Positions 26,796 to 35,693 of a stretch of DNA of 64,000 bases are shown one piece after another. Origin of the DNA: Pseudaquidulcibacter saccharophilus (GTDB lineage: Bacteria; Pseudomonadota; Alphaproteobacteria; Caulobacterales; Aquidulcibacteraceae); assembly GCF_019455445.1 (NCBI RefSeq), contig NZ_JAHWUS010000001.1, positions 434,001 to 498,000 on the forward strand, given 5' to 3'. Each line of letters begins with the position of its first letter. The first letter of the stretch is position 1. The position numbers were made by a program, and so were the translations under genes. Below the pieces are notes generated by a model. The model did no database searches and was not told the DNA's origin. It saw only the letters and a list, made by a program, of their open reading frames with translations.

Positions 26796-27131
26796 CTAAA
26801 TAAGTTTTAGCATTTCTTCAATTGGTCTTCCAACTATTGCCTTGTCGCCTTTGATAAGGATTGGGCGCTGTAATAGTTTTGGCTCATCTGCAATTGCGGA
26901 CAGAAGTGCGTCATCATCTTGCTCTAAAGAAACACCAAGTTCTTTTGCAGTTTTCTCACGAATGATTGCCTTTACGCTGCCAACTTTTTGCGCAAGTGAT
27001 TTTAGATCAGCGTGAGAAAGGCGATCGTTGAAATAATTTATTATCTTTGGTTTGATGCCGTTGGCCTCTAATAATGCCAGACCTTTAACGGCGGTCGAAC
27101 ACTTGCTATAAAAAATAAGCTCATATTCCAT
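26796..27131 (-). CDS. ArsC-family (arsenate reductase/Spx-like) protein
   Basis: Thioredoxin-fold ArsC family of 111 residues. The catalytic-type Cys is C11 in YSKCSTAVKG; near the C-terminus LLQRPILIKGDKAIVGRP matches the LxRPIV motif that positions the conserved Arg. The Cys is followed by STAVKGL rather than the STSRK of E. coli ArsC, so an arsenate-reducing role is uncertain; the broader family includes proteins of unknown redox function. There is no ars operon nearby. Confidence 0.82.
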   Translation of the reverse strand: MEYELIFYSKCSTAVKGLALLEANGIKPKIINYFNDRLSHADLKSLAQKVGSVKAIIREKTAKELGVSLEQDDDALLSAIADEPKLLQRPILIKGDKAIVGRPIEEMLKLI

Positions 27132-27221
27132 TAAATTTCTCCTGAAATCAGTTCCCTAAACTATTTATTATTCATTTCGTATTATTAGTAGCCGATTATT
27201 TTGAAAATTACATTGGGTAAT

Positions 27222-29150
27222 ATGAGTAAGAACTGGAAAATACGTCCACTTTTATGGTCTGCTCTTTTCTTTTTCCTTGTCGCATCGGTTGCGATTGGGG
27301 GCGTGGCATTTTATGCCATGAACTATCTTGCTATTGGCTCTACCAATGTTGGAAAATTTGAAAAATTATGGTCAGAAGCAACAATTCAGGATCTTCAGGC
27401 AACTTATAATGCCAAAATCTATATTGCCTCAGGTGATCAAAAAGCACTACAAGATTTCTATAAATATAAAGACATACGTAATGACATGATGTTACGGGCG
27501 CGTGAAATTGCGCCTGATCTTACGGATGACAAGCTGGTTTCTAGAACATATGATACCGCCCTCGCCATGAGTGATGTTGAACTTGCGGCCGTTAAAATGG
27601 CTGAAAGTGGTAACCTTGAGGGTGCGAAGTCCATGCTTATGGATTCACGCTATGCCGAATTAAACATCAAAAAGAATTCATTAAAAGAACAAGCCAGAAC
27701 AGAGATTTATAATACCCTTATGAATGCGGTGAATAGTGCGCATCATATGTTGGTTATTGGGCTTGTTGGGTTGGTTATGTCATTGGGCGTTGCGGCTTAT
27801 TTGTGGCGTCGCTTGGGCATTATTTTCAAAACCCAGGCCGAGGAATTAATGGTTGCGCGTGATGCGCTTGCAAACCATGCAACCCATCTAGAAGAACGCA
27901 TCGAAATGCGCACCCGCGATCTTGAGGCCGCAAAAGAGGCCGCCGAGGCCGCTGATCAGGCAAAATCTACATTCCTTGCGCAAATGAGCCATGAAATAAG
28001 AACGCCAATGAATGGTATATTGGGTATGGCGGCGGCATTGTCGAAAACTATACTTGATGAAAAGCAAAAGCATTTTGTCCATGTCATCAGTGAATCTGGT
28101 GACATTTTGCTTAATTTGTTAAATGATGCGCTTGACCTTGCCAAGATTGAGGCTGGTAAGCTCGATATTGAAAAAATTGCTTTTAATCTTGGTGATCTTG
28201 TTCGTTCATCCGAAGCGATTTTTGCAATTCGCGCCCATGACAAAGGTATAAATCTTAATATAAATCTTCACAATTCGCCGAATATTTGGTGTCTTGGCGA
28301 CCCAACCCGCCTTAAGCAAATTCTTTATAATCTTATATCTAATGGTATCAAATTTACCGAAGAGGGCAGTGTTAGTGTGAATGTATCTGCCGAAGAGAAA
28401 GACGGCAAATATATGCTCGAATTTGCGGTGAAAGATACAGGCATCGGCATAAGCGAAGAGGCGCAAATGCGATTGTTCCAAAAATTCTCTCAAGCCGATG
28501 TTAGCACAACAAGAAAATTTGGCGGTACGGGGCTTGGGCTTGCAATTTGTAAACAGCTTGCACAAATTATGGGTGGTGATATTTCTGTGGCTTCAGAAAT
28601 TGGTAATGGTTCAACCTTCACCCTCGCGTTACCGGCTGAAAAAGCACAAGAGCCAGCAGTTGAAGATAGTGAGGCCGCATTTGATGAAAATGATTCACTT
28701 GGTGAATTGTCCATTTTGGCGGCTGAAGACAATGCCAATAACCGTCTTGTGTTGAAAATGTTCCTTGAACAAATTGGTGCCCAAGTAACCTTTGTTGAAA
28801 ATGGTCTTGATGCTGTGAAAGAATGGGAAAGCCGTGAGTTTGACGTTATTCTTATGGACGTTCAAATGCCAATTATGTCTGGCCCAGAGGCAACCCAGAA
28901 AATTCGCGAAATTGAATTTAAAACCAAGCGCCTACGCACACCTATAATCGCGCTTACTGCGAATGCTATGACGCATCATGTTGCAGAATGTCTTGCCGCC
29001 GGTATGGATGCCCATGTGGCGAAACCAATAAGACCAAATCTACTTTTCGCCGCTATTGAAAATGCGATTGATGAAAATATTGACCTAGTTGGTGAAGAAA
29101 TGGCAGCGCAAAACTTTGCTGCTGATGAAAGCATGTGTCTTAAATTATAG
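27222..29150 (+). CDS. Hybrid sensor histidine kinase with receiver domain
   Basis: Membrane histidine kinase of 642 residues from the ATG at 27222. Transmembrane helices lie at about 10-35 and 175-195, with a periplasmic helical sensor between them rich in charged heptads. A coiled coil leads to the HisKA domain with [16 protein letters not shown] (H257), then HATPase_c with N, G1 and G2 boxes ([25 protein letters not shown]), then a receiver domain with D546 in [11 protein letters not shown]. No Hpt domain is present, so an external phosphotransfer protein is probably needed. Ligand unknown; the neighbours give no clue. Confidence 0.93.
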   Translation: MSKNWKIRPLLWSALFFFLVASVAIGGVAFYAMNYLAIGSTNVGKFEKLWSEATIQDLQATYNAKIYIASGDQKALQDFYKYKDIRNDMMLRAREIAPDLTDDKLVSRTYDTALAMSDVELAAVKMAESGNLEGAKSMLMDSRYAELNIKKNSLKEQARTEIYNTLMNAVNSAHHMLVIGLVGLVMSLGVAAYLWRRLGIIFKTQAEELMVARDALANHATHLEERIEMRTRDLEAAKEAAEAADQAKSTFLAQMSHEIRTPMNGILGMAAALSKTILDEKQKHFVHVISESGDILLNLLNDALDLAKIEAGKLDIEKIAFNLGDLVRSSEAIFAIRAHDKGINLNINLHNSPNIWCLGDPTRLKQILYNLISNGIKFTEEGSVSVNVSAEEKDGKYMLEFAVKDTGIGISEEAQMRLFQKFSQADVSTTRKFGGTGLGLAICKQLAQIMGGDISVASEIGNGSTFTLALPAEKAQEPAVEDSEAAFDENDSLGELSILAAEDNANNRLVLKMFLEQIGAQVTFVENGLDAVKEWESREFDVILMDVQMPIMSGPEATQKIREIEFKTKRLRTPIIALTANAMTHHVAECLAAGMDAHVAKPIRPNLLFAAIENAIDENIDLVGEEMAAQNFAADESMCLKL

Positions 29151-29152
29151 CT

Positions 29153-29605
29153 CTAAGCAATTTGCATATGTTGCCATGCCAAAATCAAAAAAGCCCCAAG
29201 TAAAACCGTATATTGAAAAATATCAAACATACGCTCAGCTTCTGAAGTGTTGGCAAGAAATTCTTCTTTTTTGTCATAGGTAATGAAAATCAGGCAATCT
29301 AGTCCAAGGGCAATGCCATAAAGATAGATTGCATATTGTGATTGGGCAATTAACGCGCCGATTGATGCAATGAGGCAGAGAAATGCCAGATGCCACAATA
29401 CGCCCTTATAGCCAACGGAATAATATTTCATCATTTCAAGGTGTGATGGCGGAAGATGGTCATATATCGTAAGGCCGTCTTCATCAACCAAAGGCTCTTC
29501 GCCACGTTCAAGCGCTGTAACATGCCGCGCCATCCATAGGCCAAGTCCGTTATAAATTGTGTATAGGGCGATTACCAAACCGGCAAGGCCAATCAAAACT
29601 GACAT
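29153..29605 (-). CDS. Unknown membrane protein, four predicted helices
   Basis: I do not recognise the family. From the likely start MSVLIGLAG (29605) the 150-residue product has helices near 1-22, 70-92, 93-112 and 130-147, and a first cytoplasmic or periplasmic loop with acidic residues (LERGEEPLVDEDGLTIYDHLPPSH). The longer frame to 29677 adds a basic stretch with no SD and is unlikely. It converges with the hybrid kinase gene, the stops being 2 bases apart. Confidence 0.65.
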   Translation of the reverse strand: MSVLIGLAGLVIALYTIYNGLGLWMARHVTALERGEEPLVDEDGLTIYDHLPPSHLEMMKYYSVGYKGVLWHLAFLCLIASIGALIAQSQYAIYLYGIALGLDCLIFITYDKKEEFLANTSEAERMFDIFQYTVLLGAFLILAWQHMQIA

Positions 29606-29857
29606 ATAATAATTCCGTGATTTGCTAATTAATAGCATATAATATCTAAATGTGCATTTTTTTTGATTTTGCAACATATTTATGAAGATATTTTAATGTG
29701 TTATAATGAAAAACCGTTTGGTTTCTGTTCAGAATGTGTGTGATACTGAGGTTAGGTGATGAAAAGTTGGGGCGTAAGGTCTAAGAATATCTTATAAAGA
29801 TTGTTTTAGGCGCGTCTTATTTATGTTTAAACGTCTTTTATTATTTGGGGAATGTTT

Positions 29858-30610
29858 GTGAATATGGTTTCAGGCTCAAAAATTCTGGTCAAGTGTCTTT
29901 TGGGCATTGGATTGTTCGCTTCTACTGCATATGCGCAAACGGCAAATGTAACACCTGCTCCATTGGCACCCGTTGCGCCTGTTGCACAGCCTTCTGTTCT
30001 GGTTGAAAAAATGCAGAATGCGGTAAAATTAAATGCAGATGGCAACATCCCGCAGGCGGTGGCGTTATGGAAAGAAATATACATCAGCGCCGATAAATCT
30101 CCTGAACAGCAAAAACTGGCGATGGATTCGGCGAAATATCTCGGGTTCAATGCCGTTGAAAACCGCGATGTCCGCTCTGCAGAGGCTTATTTTGCTGCCG
30201 AATCTATTATTGCCCGCCGACTTTTTGTAACTGGTCAACTAAGTGCGCGTACATTTTCAACAAGTGTAAGCCATTGGGCAACTGGTGCGGGTGCTATGGG
30301 GCGCTCTTCTGAATCAGCGGCATTGGTTTTCTTTGCGCGCGAAGTAAAAGCACGCGCACAGGCGATGGAATCGCAAAAGGTTCTTAATCGTGAGGCTAAT
30401 TTTAGTGCTGATAGCATTGAAGGCATTCGTGTTAGTAGCAGCAGCGTTTGTGTAATCAACAACGTGGAAATATTGGCAAAACAAATCACTTGCACCGATG
30501 AGGCAAATGCAATTGGTGAAGCAATGTCACTTCAGGCACGGCAAATAAAGGCCGATGCCCCGCCACCTGAAAAGAAAGATGACAAGAAAAAAGGTGATGA
30601 AGATCAATAA
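29858..30610 (+). CDS. Secreted protein of unknown function, TPR-like
   Basis: Signal peptide of about 27 residues (hydrophobic CLLGIGLFAS, cleavage after AYA), then Ala/Pro-rich linker, then helical segments such as GNIPQAVALWKEIYISADKSPEQQKLA and RDVRSAEAYFAAESIIARRL that resemble tetratricopeptide or Sel1-type helix pairs. One cysteine pair (SVCVINNVE, QITCTDE) near the C-terminus could form a disulfide. The tail is Lys/Asp-rich. The start is uncertain: GTG at 29858 lies 7 bases after GGGG (29847-29850), while ATG at 29852 is too close to that SD. No homologue is recognised by eye. Confidence 0.7.
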   Translation: MNMVSGSKILVKCLLGIGLFASTAYAQTANVTPAPLAPVAPVAQPSVLVEKMQNAVKLNADGNIPQAVALWKEIYISADKSPEQQKLAMDSAKYLGFNAVENRDVRSAEAYFAAESIIARRLFVTGQLSARTFSTSVSHWATGAGAMGRSSESAALVFFAREVKARAQAMESQKVLNREANFSADSIEGIRVSSSSVCVINNVEILAKQITCTDEANAIGEAMSLQARQIKADAPPPEKKDDKKKGDEDQ

Positions 30611-30616
30611 CCATAA

Positions 30617-30645
30617 TAAAAAACCCGCCATTTGGCGGGTTTTTT
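30617..30645. terminator. Terminator after the secreted TPR-like gene
   Basis: CCCGCC (30624-30629) pairs with GGCGGG (30634-30639), with A-run before and seven Ts after. It lies between converging genes and can act on both strands. Confidence 0.9.
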
Positions 30646-30678
30646 GTTTAAATGAATTTGGTTGATTTTAATAACAAT

Positions 30679-31590
30679 TTACCAAACGCCTTGGCCAACA
30701 CCGCCATCAACAAACATTGATGAACGGAACTGCATTTGCTGTTGTTGTTGAACTTGCGCTTGCTTTTGTGATTCAACTTTTATGGTGCGGCTTAAAGTTA
30801 CATATTTGATGCCGGGGCCAAAACGACGAAGTAGTGAACGTTCGTTACAATTGCCGGCTGGAATTTGAGCCACACAGGTTAAATTACCGCCCTTATATGA
30901 AAGAGCTTGACCTTTGGCACAGGTTAATGCCTGACCGCCATCAAACATTGCCTTACCGTCAACCATGCGACCAATCATTGCTTCCATATGCGTTCCCGCC
31001 ATGCAACGATAAACTTCACCTGTAAATTCATTTGCCAATTTGTCATTGGCATCGGTACGTGAAGCAGGGTGCGGCATGTTTTTATCATCCATACAAACTG
31101 CACGAATTGGCACGATTTCAGTGATAACTTTGGTTTCAACAACCTTTTCTGCAGTGGCAACTTTTTGCGCGCCGCCTTGAACGTTTAGTCCATCAATCAT
31201 ACCGTTATATACTGGTTGTGGCACGCCATAATAGCCGCCACCGCCGCCGCCAAGTATTACGCCACCTGAACTGCTGCTATAGCTGCCTGGATAGTAATAA
31301 TTGCTGCCGCCATAATACATGCTGCCATCAGTTGTATTAATGTTGCTTCCGGTATTGCTGCTTACGCCCGTTGTGCCGTAATTGCTTGGGACATAGACCC
31401 CAGGAACCGCAACGATTTGTGAATTAACAGTGCCGCAGCAATTCGCACTTCCCTGACCTGAAACCACAGGGATATTGGTAATACCACCGGTGTATGAACC
31501 ACTGCCGCAACAAGAGGATTGTGCATGTGCCGCGCCGCCAATAAGCGATAAAACAGCAATTATTGCAGTGTTTCTAAATGATACATTCAT
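30679..31590 (-). CDS. Secreted Gly/Ser/Tyr- and Cys-rich protein of unknown function
   Basis: From the ATG at 31590 (GGGGAG 7 bases upstream) a signal peptide of about 24 residues ends GGAAHA. The next 120 residues are low-complexity Gly/Ser/Tyr/Asn (for example SYSSSSGGVILGGGGGGYYG) with early CC pairs (SSCCGSG, NCCGTV). A second part (about 140-290) has a more ordered composition, several cysteines (VCMDD, YRCMAG, LTCAKG, LTCVAQ, GNCNE), and a Gln-rich tail. The layout suggests an exported structural or surface protein whose first half is disordered. No known family is evident. Confidence 0.7.
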   Translation of the reverse strand: MNVSFRNTAIIAVLSLIGGAAHAQSSCCGSGSYTGGITNIPVVSGQGSANCCGTVNSQIVAVPGVYVPSNYGTTGVSSNTGSNINTTDGSMYYGGSNYYYPGSYSSSSGGVILGGGGGGYYGVPQPVYNGMIDGLNVQGGAQKVATAEKVVETKVITEIVPIRAVCMDDKNMPHPASRTDANDKLANEFTGEVYRCMAGTHMEAMIGRMVDGKAMFDGGQALTCAKGQALSYKGGNLTCVAQIPAGNCNERSLLRRFGPGIKYVTLSRTIKVESQKQAQVQQQQQMQFRSSMFVDGGVGQGVW

Positions 31591-31766
31591 CTTATGACTC
31601 CCCGAAAATTCGATTGTATCGACCAATATGCGGTGACTACATCAACAAACCTTCGTAAAAATAGCTCCGAAAAACGGTTAAATTCCCACCAAAAACATGC
31701 CCGTTCTTGGCACGCAAAATGCTTGTAACATTAAAAAGCAAAGAATTTGTTAGCGGAGATGAATTT

Positions 31767-32306
31767 ATGCAATTTAATGCACTTCACCCTGAAACACGGT
31801 TATTACTTAACTCGTGGAAGACAATTAATGGTCTTGGTGATAGTCTAGTAAATAATAATCTTGCATCACGTGATGTGGGATCAATGATTGATCGTCTCTT
31901 TATGATACAAAGGGTTGCCGAAGGTGTGTTTGTTTATAAAACCTTGGGCAAAGAAATTACATCTTGGGTTGGCCGTGATTTAAAAGACAATGAAATAAGT
32001 ACAATTTTCTTTGGCCCAGATAAGGTTTTAATCCGCGCTTTGCTTGAATCCGCAATTCATGCACCTGGGCCTGCGCTTGCCCGCATTATTGCTTTTGGTG
32101 CGAAAATTGGACAACGCACGGAAATTGAGATGGTGTTTTTGCCGCTAATGGAAAAGTCGGGTGTTGCCAGAATGTTGGGGCTTTTTCAGCCAGTTGCCGC
32201 CAATGTAACAATTTCGCGCCCGGCCATAAGGTTTTCAATTGCCGAATTAATCCCACCGGATCCGCGAACGCCGCGTAATCCGGGCCTAAGGTTGGTTAAA
32301 AAATAA
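31767..32306 (+). CDS. PAS_5 family protein (DUF1457)
   Basis: Soluble protein whose core (about residues 1-140 of the shorter form) matches the PAS_5 family common in alphaproteobacteria, with VFVYKTLGKEITSWVGRDLK and later GLFQPVA. These proteins are thought to be single PAS sensors without an attached output domain; ligand and partner are unknown. The ATG at 31767 follows GCGGAG by 9-10 bases; the longer frames from the ATG at 31719 or TTG at 31707 lack an SD. It converges with the gamma-carbonic anhydrase gene, stops 2 bases apart. Confidence 0.8.
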   Translation: MQFNALHPETRLLLNSWKTINGLGDSLVNNNLASRDVGSMIDRLFMIQRVAEGVFVYKTLGKEITSWVGRDLKDNEISTIFFGPDKVLIRALLESAIHAPGPALARIIAFGAKIGQRTEIEMVFLPLMEKSGVARMLGLFQPVAANVTISRPAIRFSIAELIPPDPRTPRNPGLRLVKK

Positions 32307-32308
32307 AT

Positions 32309-32839
32309 CTAATCTCTAGGGCTTAGTTCGGCCCTATAGCGTTTCCAGTTTTCAACATAATGTGCCGCAGACTTTAAAAGTGCCGCGTGTTGTTCTGGCG
32401 TGGTTTCGCGAATAATTTTGCCGGGCGCACCCATTACCAATGAATTATCGGGAATTACCTTGCCTTCTGGAATTAATGCCTTGGCGCCAATAATGCAATT
32501 TTTGCCAATTTTTGCATGGTTCATAATTACTGCGCCTATGCCAATTAGTGAATTATCGCCAATCTCGCAGCCATGAAGCATCGCCATATGACCAACAGTT
32601 ACGTTTTTACCGATGGTAAGTGGTGCGCCCATATCGGTGTGCAGGACGCTACCATCCTGAATATTGCTGTTTTCACCAATAACTAATGGTTCGTTATCGC
32701 CGCGAAGAACGGCATTAAACCAAATGCTGGCATTTTCATGCAAAACGCATTTACCAATTAAGACTGCTGTGGGGGCGACCCAATAATTACCACTTGCGGG
32801 ATAGGTTGGTGAAAAATTGCCTAAATTATATGCTGTCAT
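32309..32839 (-). CDS. Gamma-carbonic anhydrase family protein
   Basis: Left-handed beta-helix protein with repeating hexapeptide turns (for example [41 protein letters not shown]). The His residues expected for the metal site, in [15 protein letters not shown], are present. The C-terminal helix with [13 protein letters not shown] packs on the trimer. It may be an active carbonic anhydrase or a YrdA-type paralogue; sequence alone does not decide. 176 residues, normal length. Confidence 0.9.
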   Translation of the reverse strand: MTAYNLGNFSPTYPASGNYWVAPTAVLIGKCVLHENASIWFNAVLRGDNEPLVIGENSNIQDGSVLHTDMGAPLTIGKNVTVGHMAMLHGCEIGDNSLIGIGAVIMNHAKIGKNCIIGAKALIPEGKVIPDNSLVMGAPGKIIRETTPEQHAALLKSAAHYVENWKRYRAELSPRD

Positions 32840-33209
32840 TGCCGAACCTTATATTTTTTGACATGTTTTTGTGACATTAACTCTTCATTAAACATTGTAA
32901 ATGAACCTTATCATTATAAAGTTATCTGAGTCGATAATACTTTGATACTAACAAGCCTTGTAGAAGGAGACCGCAATATGGTCTTTGGTGTTTCTTAATT
33001 GGCGGCCGCGTGGCAAAAATCTGCCATAGGCAATTTTACCCCGCAGATGTCAGAGGGGGCTTGTTTTTTTCGTATAAAATTCCATATTTTCATTATGGCC
33101 CTAATAAAAATAAAAAAGGGGCATAGCATCATTTTGCCGAAAATGGCGCGTTTGCGCTATTCCGGCGCATACCAATGCCAGAATGGCGTTAATCAGGAGA
33201 GGTGCAGAC
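32840..33209 (+). promoter_or_regulatory. Leader region of phoH, containing a 6-codon ORF and hairpins
   Basis: This 370-base gap has no long gene but is not featureless. An excellent SD, AAGGAG at 32963-32968, precedes ATG at 32978; the frame encodes only MVFGVS and stops at 32996-32998. Part of the SD region and the start lie in a small stem (AGACC 32968-32972 / GGTCT 32980-32984). Directly after the stop are a GC-rich palindrome GCGGCCGC (33002-33009) and a hairpin TGGCA/TGCCA (about 33011-33027). A CCCC ... GGGGG pair near 33040-33060 is followed by seven Ts (about 33064-33070), a possible early terminator. The layout resembles a leader-peptide attenuator; function is not established. Confidence 0.45.
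32978..32998 (+). CDS. Possible 6-residue leader peptide upstream of phoH
   Basis: The frame ATG-GTC-TTT-GGT-GTT-TCT-TAA encodes MVFGVS. The SD AAGGAG lies about 9 bases before the start, much better than most starts in this window, and hairpins follow the stop. This is what a translated attenuation leader would look like. No run of a single amino-acid codon points to a particular signal, and the peptide is too short for composition statistics, so it could be chance. Confidence 0.35.
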   Translation: MVFGVS

Positions 33210-33962
33210 ATGGCTAAACGACCAAATACCCGCAAAACCCGTGAGCATATTCATCACGAGAATGAAGGCGAAAATAATGTTCGTTCATTATTTGGCTGGT
33301 CTCCCTTGGGCAATGATGAAGAAGAAAGGCGCGATCAACGCTTTCTACGTCATGTCAAACCACGTTCTGATGGCCAAGAAAATTTGATGAAGGCAATTGA
33401 TAATTCGCCTTTGATTGTTGCGATTGGCCCTGCTGGTACTGGTAAAACCTATCTTGCGGTTTCCAAGGCAGTTGAGGCGTTGGAATCGGGGCAAGTTTCA
33501 CGAATTATCCTTTCGCGCCCTGCGGTAGAAGCGGGGGAATCACTGGGCTATTTACCCGGCCATGTTGAAGATAAATTGGGCCCATATTTGCGACCACTTC
33601 TTGATGCGCTATCCGACAGATTATCACCAAAGCGCCTAAAAATGCTTATGAGTGAGGGGATTATCGAAATTGCGCCAGTTGGCTTTATGCGCGGTCGTAC
33701 CCTTAACAATGCTTTTGTGGTAATTGATGAGGCGCAAAACTGTACATATGGGCAATTGAAAATGTTGCTAACCCGATTGGGTTGGAATTCAACCATGGTG
33801 GTAACGGGTGACCCGCACCAAACCGATTTATTACCTGAAATGTCGGGTCTTGCGCAAATCGCCAACCAGCTTGAAAAAGTTGAAGATATTGCGGTGGTTC
33901 GATTAGAAGCCAAAGATATTGTTCGCCACCCACTTGTGGCATCGATGTTAAAAGTACTTTAG
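33210..33962 (+). CDS. phoH: PhoH-family NTPase
   Basis: P-loop NTPase of the PhoH family, thought to act in RNA metabolism. Walker A is IGPAGTGKTYLA (about residues 71-82) and Walker B is VIDEAQNCT (about 172-180), followed by TGDPHQTDL, a sensor motif of the family. From the ATG at 33210 it is 250 residues, lacking the longer N-terminal domain of ybeZ-type proteins and not followed by ybeY. The SD GAGG lies 7 bases upstream. An in-frame GTG/ATG further upstream is unlikely. Confidence 0.9.
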   Translation: MAKRPNTRKTREHIHHENEGENNVRSLFGWSPLGNDEEERRDQRFLRHVKPRSDGQENLMKAIDNSPLIVAIGPAGTGKTYLAVSKAVEALESGQVSRIILSRPAVEAGESLGYLPGHVEDKLGPYLRPLLDALSDRLSPKRLKMLMSEGIIEIAPVGFMRGRTLNNAFVVIDEAQNCTYGQLKMLLTRLGWNSTMVVTGDPHQTDLLPEMSGLAQIANQLEKVEDIAVVRLEAKDIVRHPLVASMLKVL

Positions 33963-33967
33963 GCTTA

Positions 33968-34444
33968 CTATTTCTTTTGACCAAAAAGTTCGGGGAATGT
34001 GGTCATATATTCTTGGAAATATACGCTGCATTGCCCAACTTTTTCGTCACGTTTTTGGTCAAGCATATTTGCGGCGCGCCATGCCCAATATGAGGTGGCT
34101 TCATTATTATAGCTTTCTTTGGCAATATCCATAACAATTTTACCAGCTTCTTCGGCGGTAATTTTGCGATCTACCATAAGACGGTCGCGCGCCATTCCGG
34201 CAATCATATTGGCATTATCAGCAAGCGCCTTTTTTTGAATTTCATCTTTAATTTCATAATTGGCACTTATGTATGTCATTTTTCCAGCGCAGTCAGTTAA
34301 TGTATAATACCAAGCCTCATTTGAAGTTTTCTCACCAATTTTGACTTTATGCTCCGCATCCTTTGCAAATGCATGAGGTGCCATCAAAAATGATGCCATC
34401 AAAGATAATGCCCCAATAGATATAGATTTAACCATGCGCGTCAT
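33968..34444 (-). CDS. Secreted protein of unknown function with two cysteines
   Basis: Signal peptide of about 28 residues ends APHAFA. The mature region (about 130 residues) is helical and charged, with two cysteines (TDCAGK and GQCSVY) that may form one disulfide, and a Trp-rich segment SYWAWRAANMLDQ. No family is recognised. The gene converges with phoH (stops 5 bases apart) and is transcribed from the gap near 34445-34495, where only AT-rich sequence is seen. Confidence 0.7.
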   Translation of the reverse strand: MTRMVKSISIGALSLMASFLMAPHAFAKDAEHKVKIGEKTSNEAWYYTLTDCAGKMTYISANYEIKDEIQKKALADNANMIAGMARDRLMVDRKITAEEAGKIVMDIAKESYNNEATSYWAWRAANMLDQKRDEKVGQCSVYFQEYMTTFPELFGQKK

Positions 34445-34495
34445 GCTTCACCTCTTTTTTCTAAGAGATATTATAAAATTAAGTTTTTGCAATCT

Positions 34496-35524
34496 TTATT
34501 TTGATGCAATGACCCCATACCAGCCAAGACCTTGATATGTTTCATAACCAGGGGTTTTATGAAATGCGATGTGACGCCCATCACTTGTTTTGTGATAGCC
34601 ACAAATCTCTTTGCCCGGTGCAAAATTTGTAAGCCTTTCAAAAATGCTATGCCCGCTAGAAGCAATTATTTTGTGATTGGCATCAACTAGCATAACTTCA
34701 AAAATCTGTTTTTCACGTTCAGACAGTCTAACACCATCAATAATGGCTTTTGCTTGGGGTTGCCAGTCAAAATGAACGCCAAGAACGCCAATAAGTTTGC
34801 CGTGAGAGTTACCGTTTTCACGCACGCCACATGAATAAGTTGCGATTTGGGAATTGTTCAAAAGATATTCTGTTGCGATGTCATCAACGGCATAATCATC
34901 ACCACTTGATTGAGAAACAGCATGTTTAAACCATGGACGGTCAGCAACATTTTTACCAATAACATTATATTGATCGGGACGACCGTTGGCGATTACATTA
35001 CCCTGTAAATCACAAAGCCATAAATCAAGATACACGGTATAAGCATTCAAGATAACGCCAAGACGTTGACAGGCATATTCGCATTTTTCATCTATTGGGT
35101 TTGCACTTGCATCAACAATTGCCGAATCTGTGGCCCACCATCTGACATCGCAGGTGCGCTCATAGAGGTTTCTATCAATAAGTTCGACAGCGTTAAGTGA
35201 TAAGTCAATCAAACGGTTTCCCATTGATTGTTCCGCCATTTTTGTAGTGGCGGCTTCTAATTCTTCAATCTCATCACCCAATTCTTTGGACAGCGCGTTG
35301 GATAGGGTTTCAACATTTTGTGAAATGGTTTTTACTTCTTCTGCAACAACAGAAAACCCGCGTCCCATGTCGCCGGCGCGTTTTGCCTCAATTAATGCAT
35401 TTAGTGATAATATCCGCAAATTTGCGGTAATTTCTTGAATTTCGCGAACTTTGTTTCTGGCAATATCTTTTGCTGCTGCGGTCTTTTCGGCGATGTCGCG
35501 AATGTCGATTTCATGCTCACTCAT
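34496..35524 (-). CDS. Soluble chemoreceptor-like protein: MCP tip followed by C-terminal Cache sensor
   Basis: 342 residues with no transmembrane helix. Residues about 10-100 match the cytoplasmic hairpin tip of methyl-accepting chemotaxis proteins (ITANLRILSLNALIEAKRAG and GRGFSVVAEEVKTI), the part that binds CheA/CheW. From about 110 to 340 a Cache-like sensor follows (VYLDLWLCDLQGNVIANG, ADRPWFKHAV, LIGVLGVHFDW). In ordinary MCPs the sensor is N-terminal and periplasmic; here the order is reversed and the protein is cytosolic. The MCP part is very short, without methylation helices or HAMP. The SD AGGA precedes the ATG by about 8 bases. Confidence 0.82.
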   Translation of the reverse strand: MSEHEIDIRDIAEKTAAAKDIARNKVREIQEITANLRILSLNALIEAKRAGDMGRGFSVVAEEVKTISQNVETLSNALSKELGDEIEELEAATTKMAEQSMGNRLIDLSLNAVELIDRNLYERTCDVRWWATDSAIVDASANPIDEKCEYACQRLGVILNAYTVYLDLWLCDLQGNVIANGRPDQYNVIGKNVADRPWFKHAVSQSSGDDYAVDDIATEYLLNNSQIATYSCGVRENGNSHGKLIGVLGVHFDWQPQAKAIIDGVRLSEREKQIFEVMLVDANHKIIASSGHSIFERLTNFAPGKEICGYHKTSDGRHIAFHKTPGYETYQGLGWYGVIASK

Positions 35525-35615
35525 TGCTTGTTCCTATGATTTGAAAACAAACAATGAGTGTGTTGGTAAATGAAAACTTAAAGGGCGAAAGTTACCGCAT
35601 AGTATTGCTGAACGT

Positions 35616-35676
35616 ATTTAGGGTTGCCTAAAAAAACACCCTAAATGCCTTTGATTGGGGCATAATTATGCCCCAA
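35616..35676. repeat. Two intergenic palindromes
   Basis: ATTTAGGGT (35616-35624) pairs with ACCCTAAAT (35638-35646), and 35655-35676 is a perfect 22-base palindrome centred on CATAATTATG with GGGG/CCCC arms. They lie between the stop of the DUF3126 gene and the start of the chemoreceptor-like gene, both on the minus strand. Neither has a good T-run on the minus strand; they may be a weak terminator plus an operator. Confidence 0.5.
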
Positions 35677-35693
35677 ATTTTAAGAACCCAAGT

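Noticed and set aside
29700-29800. A 12-codon ORF at 29760 following AGGTTAGGTG and a TATAAT at 29701-29706
   Set aside because: No matching -35 at normal spacing and no structure after the ORF; too little to support a feature.
32999-33217. A 72-codon ORF after the MVFGVS stop codon
   Set aside because: It starts with TTG, has no SD of its own and runs through a hairpin and T-run into phoH in another frame; composition is not protein-like.
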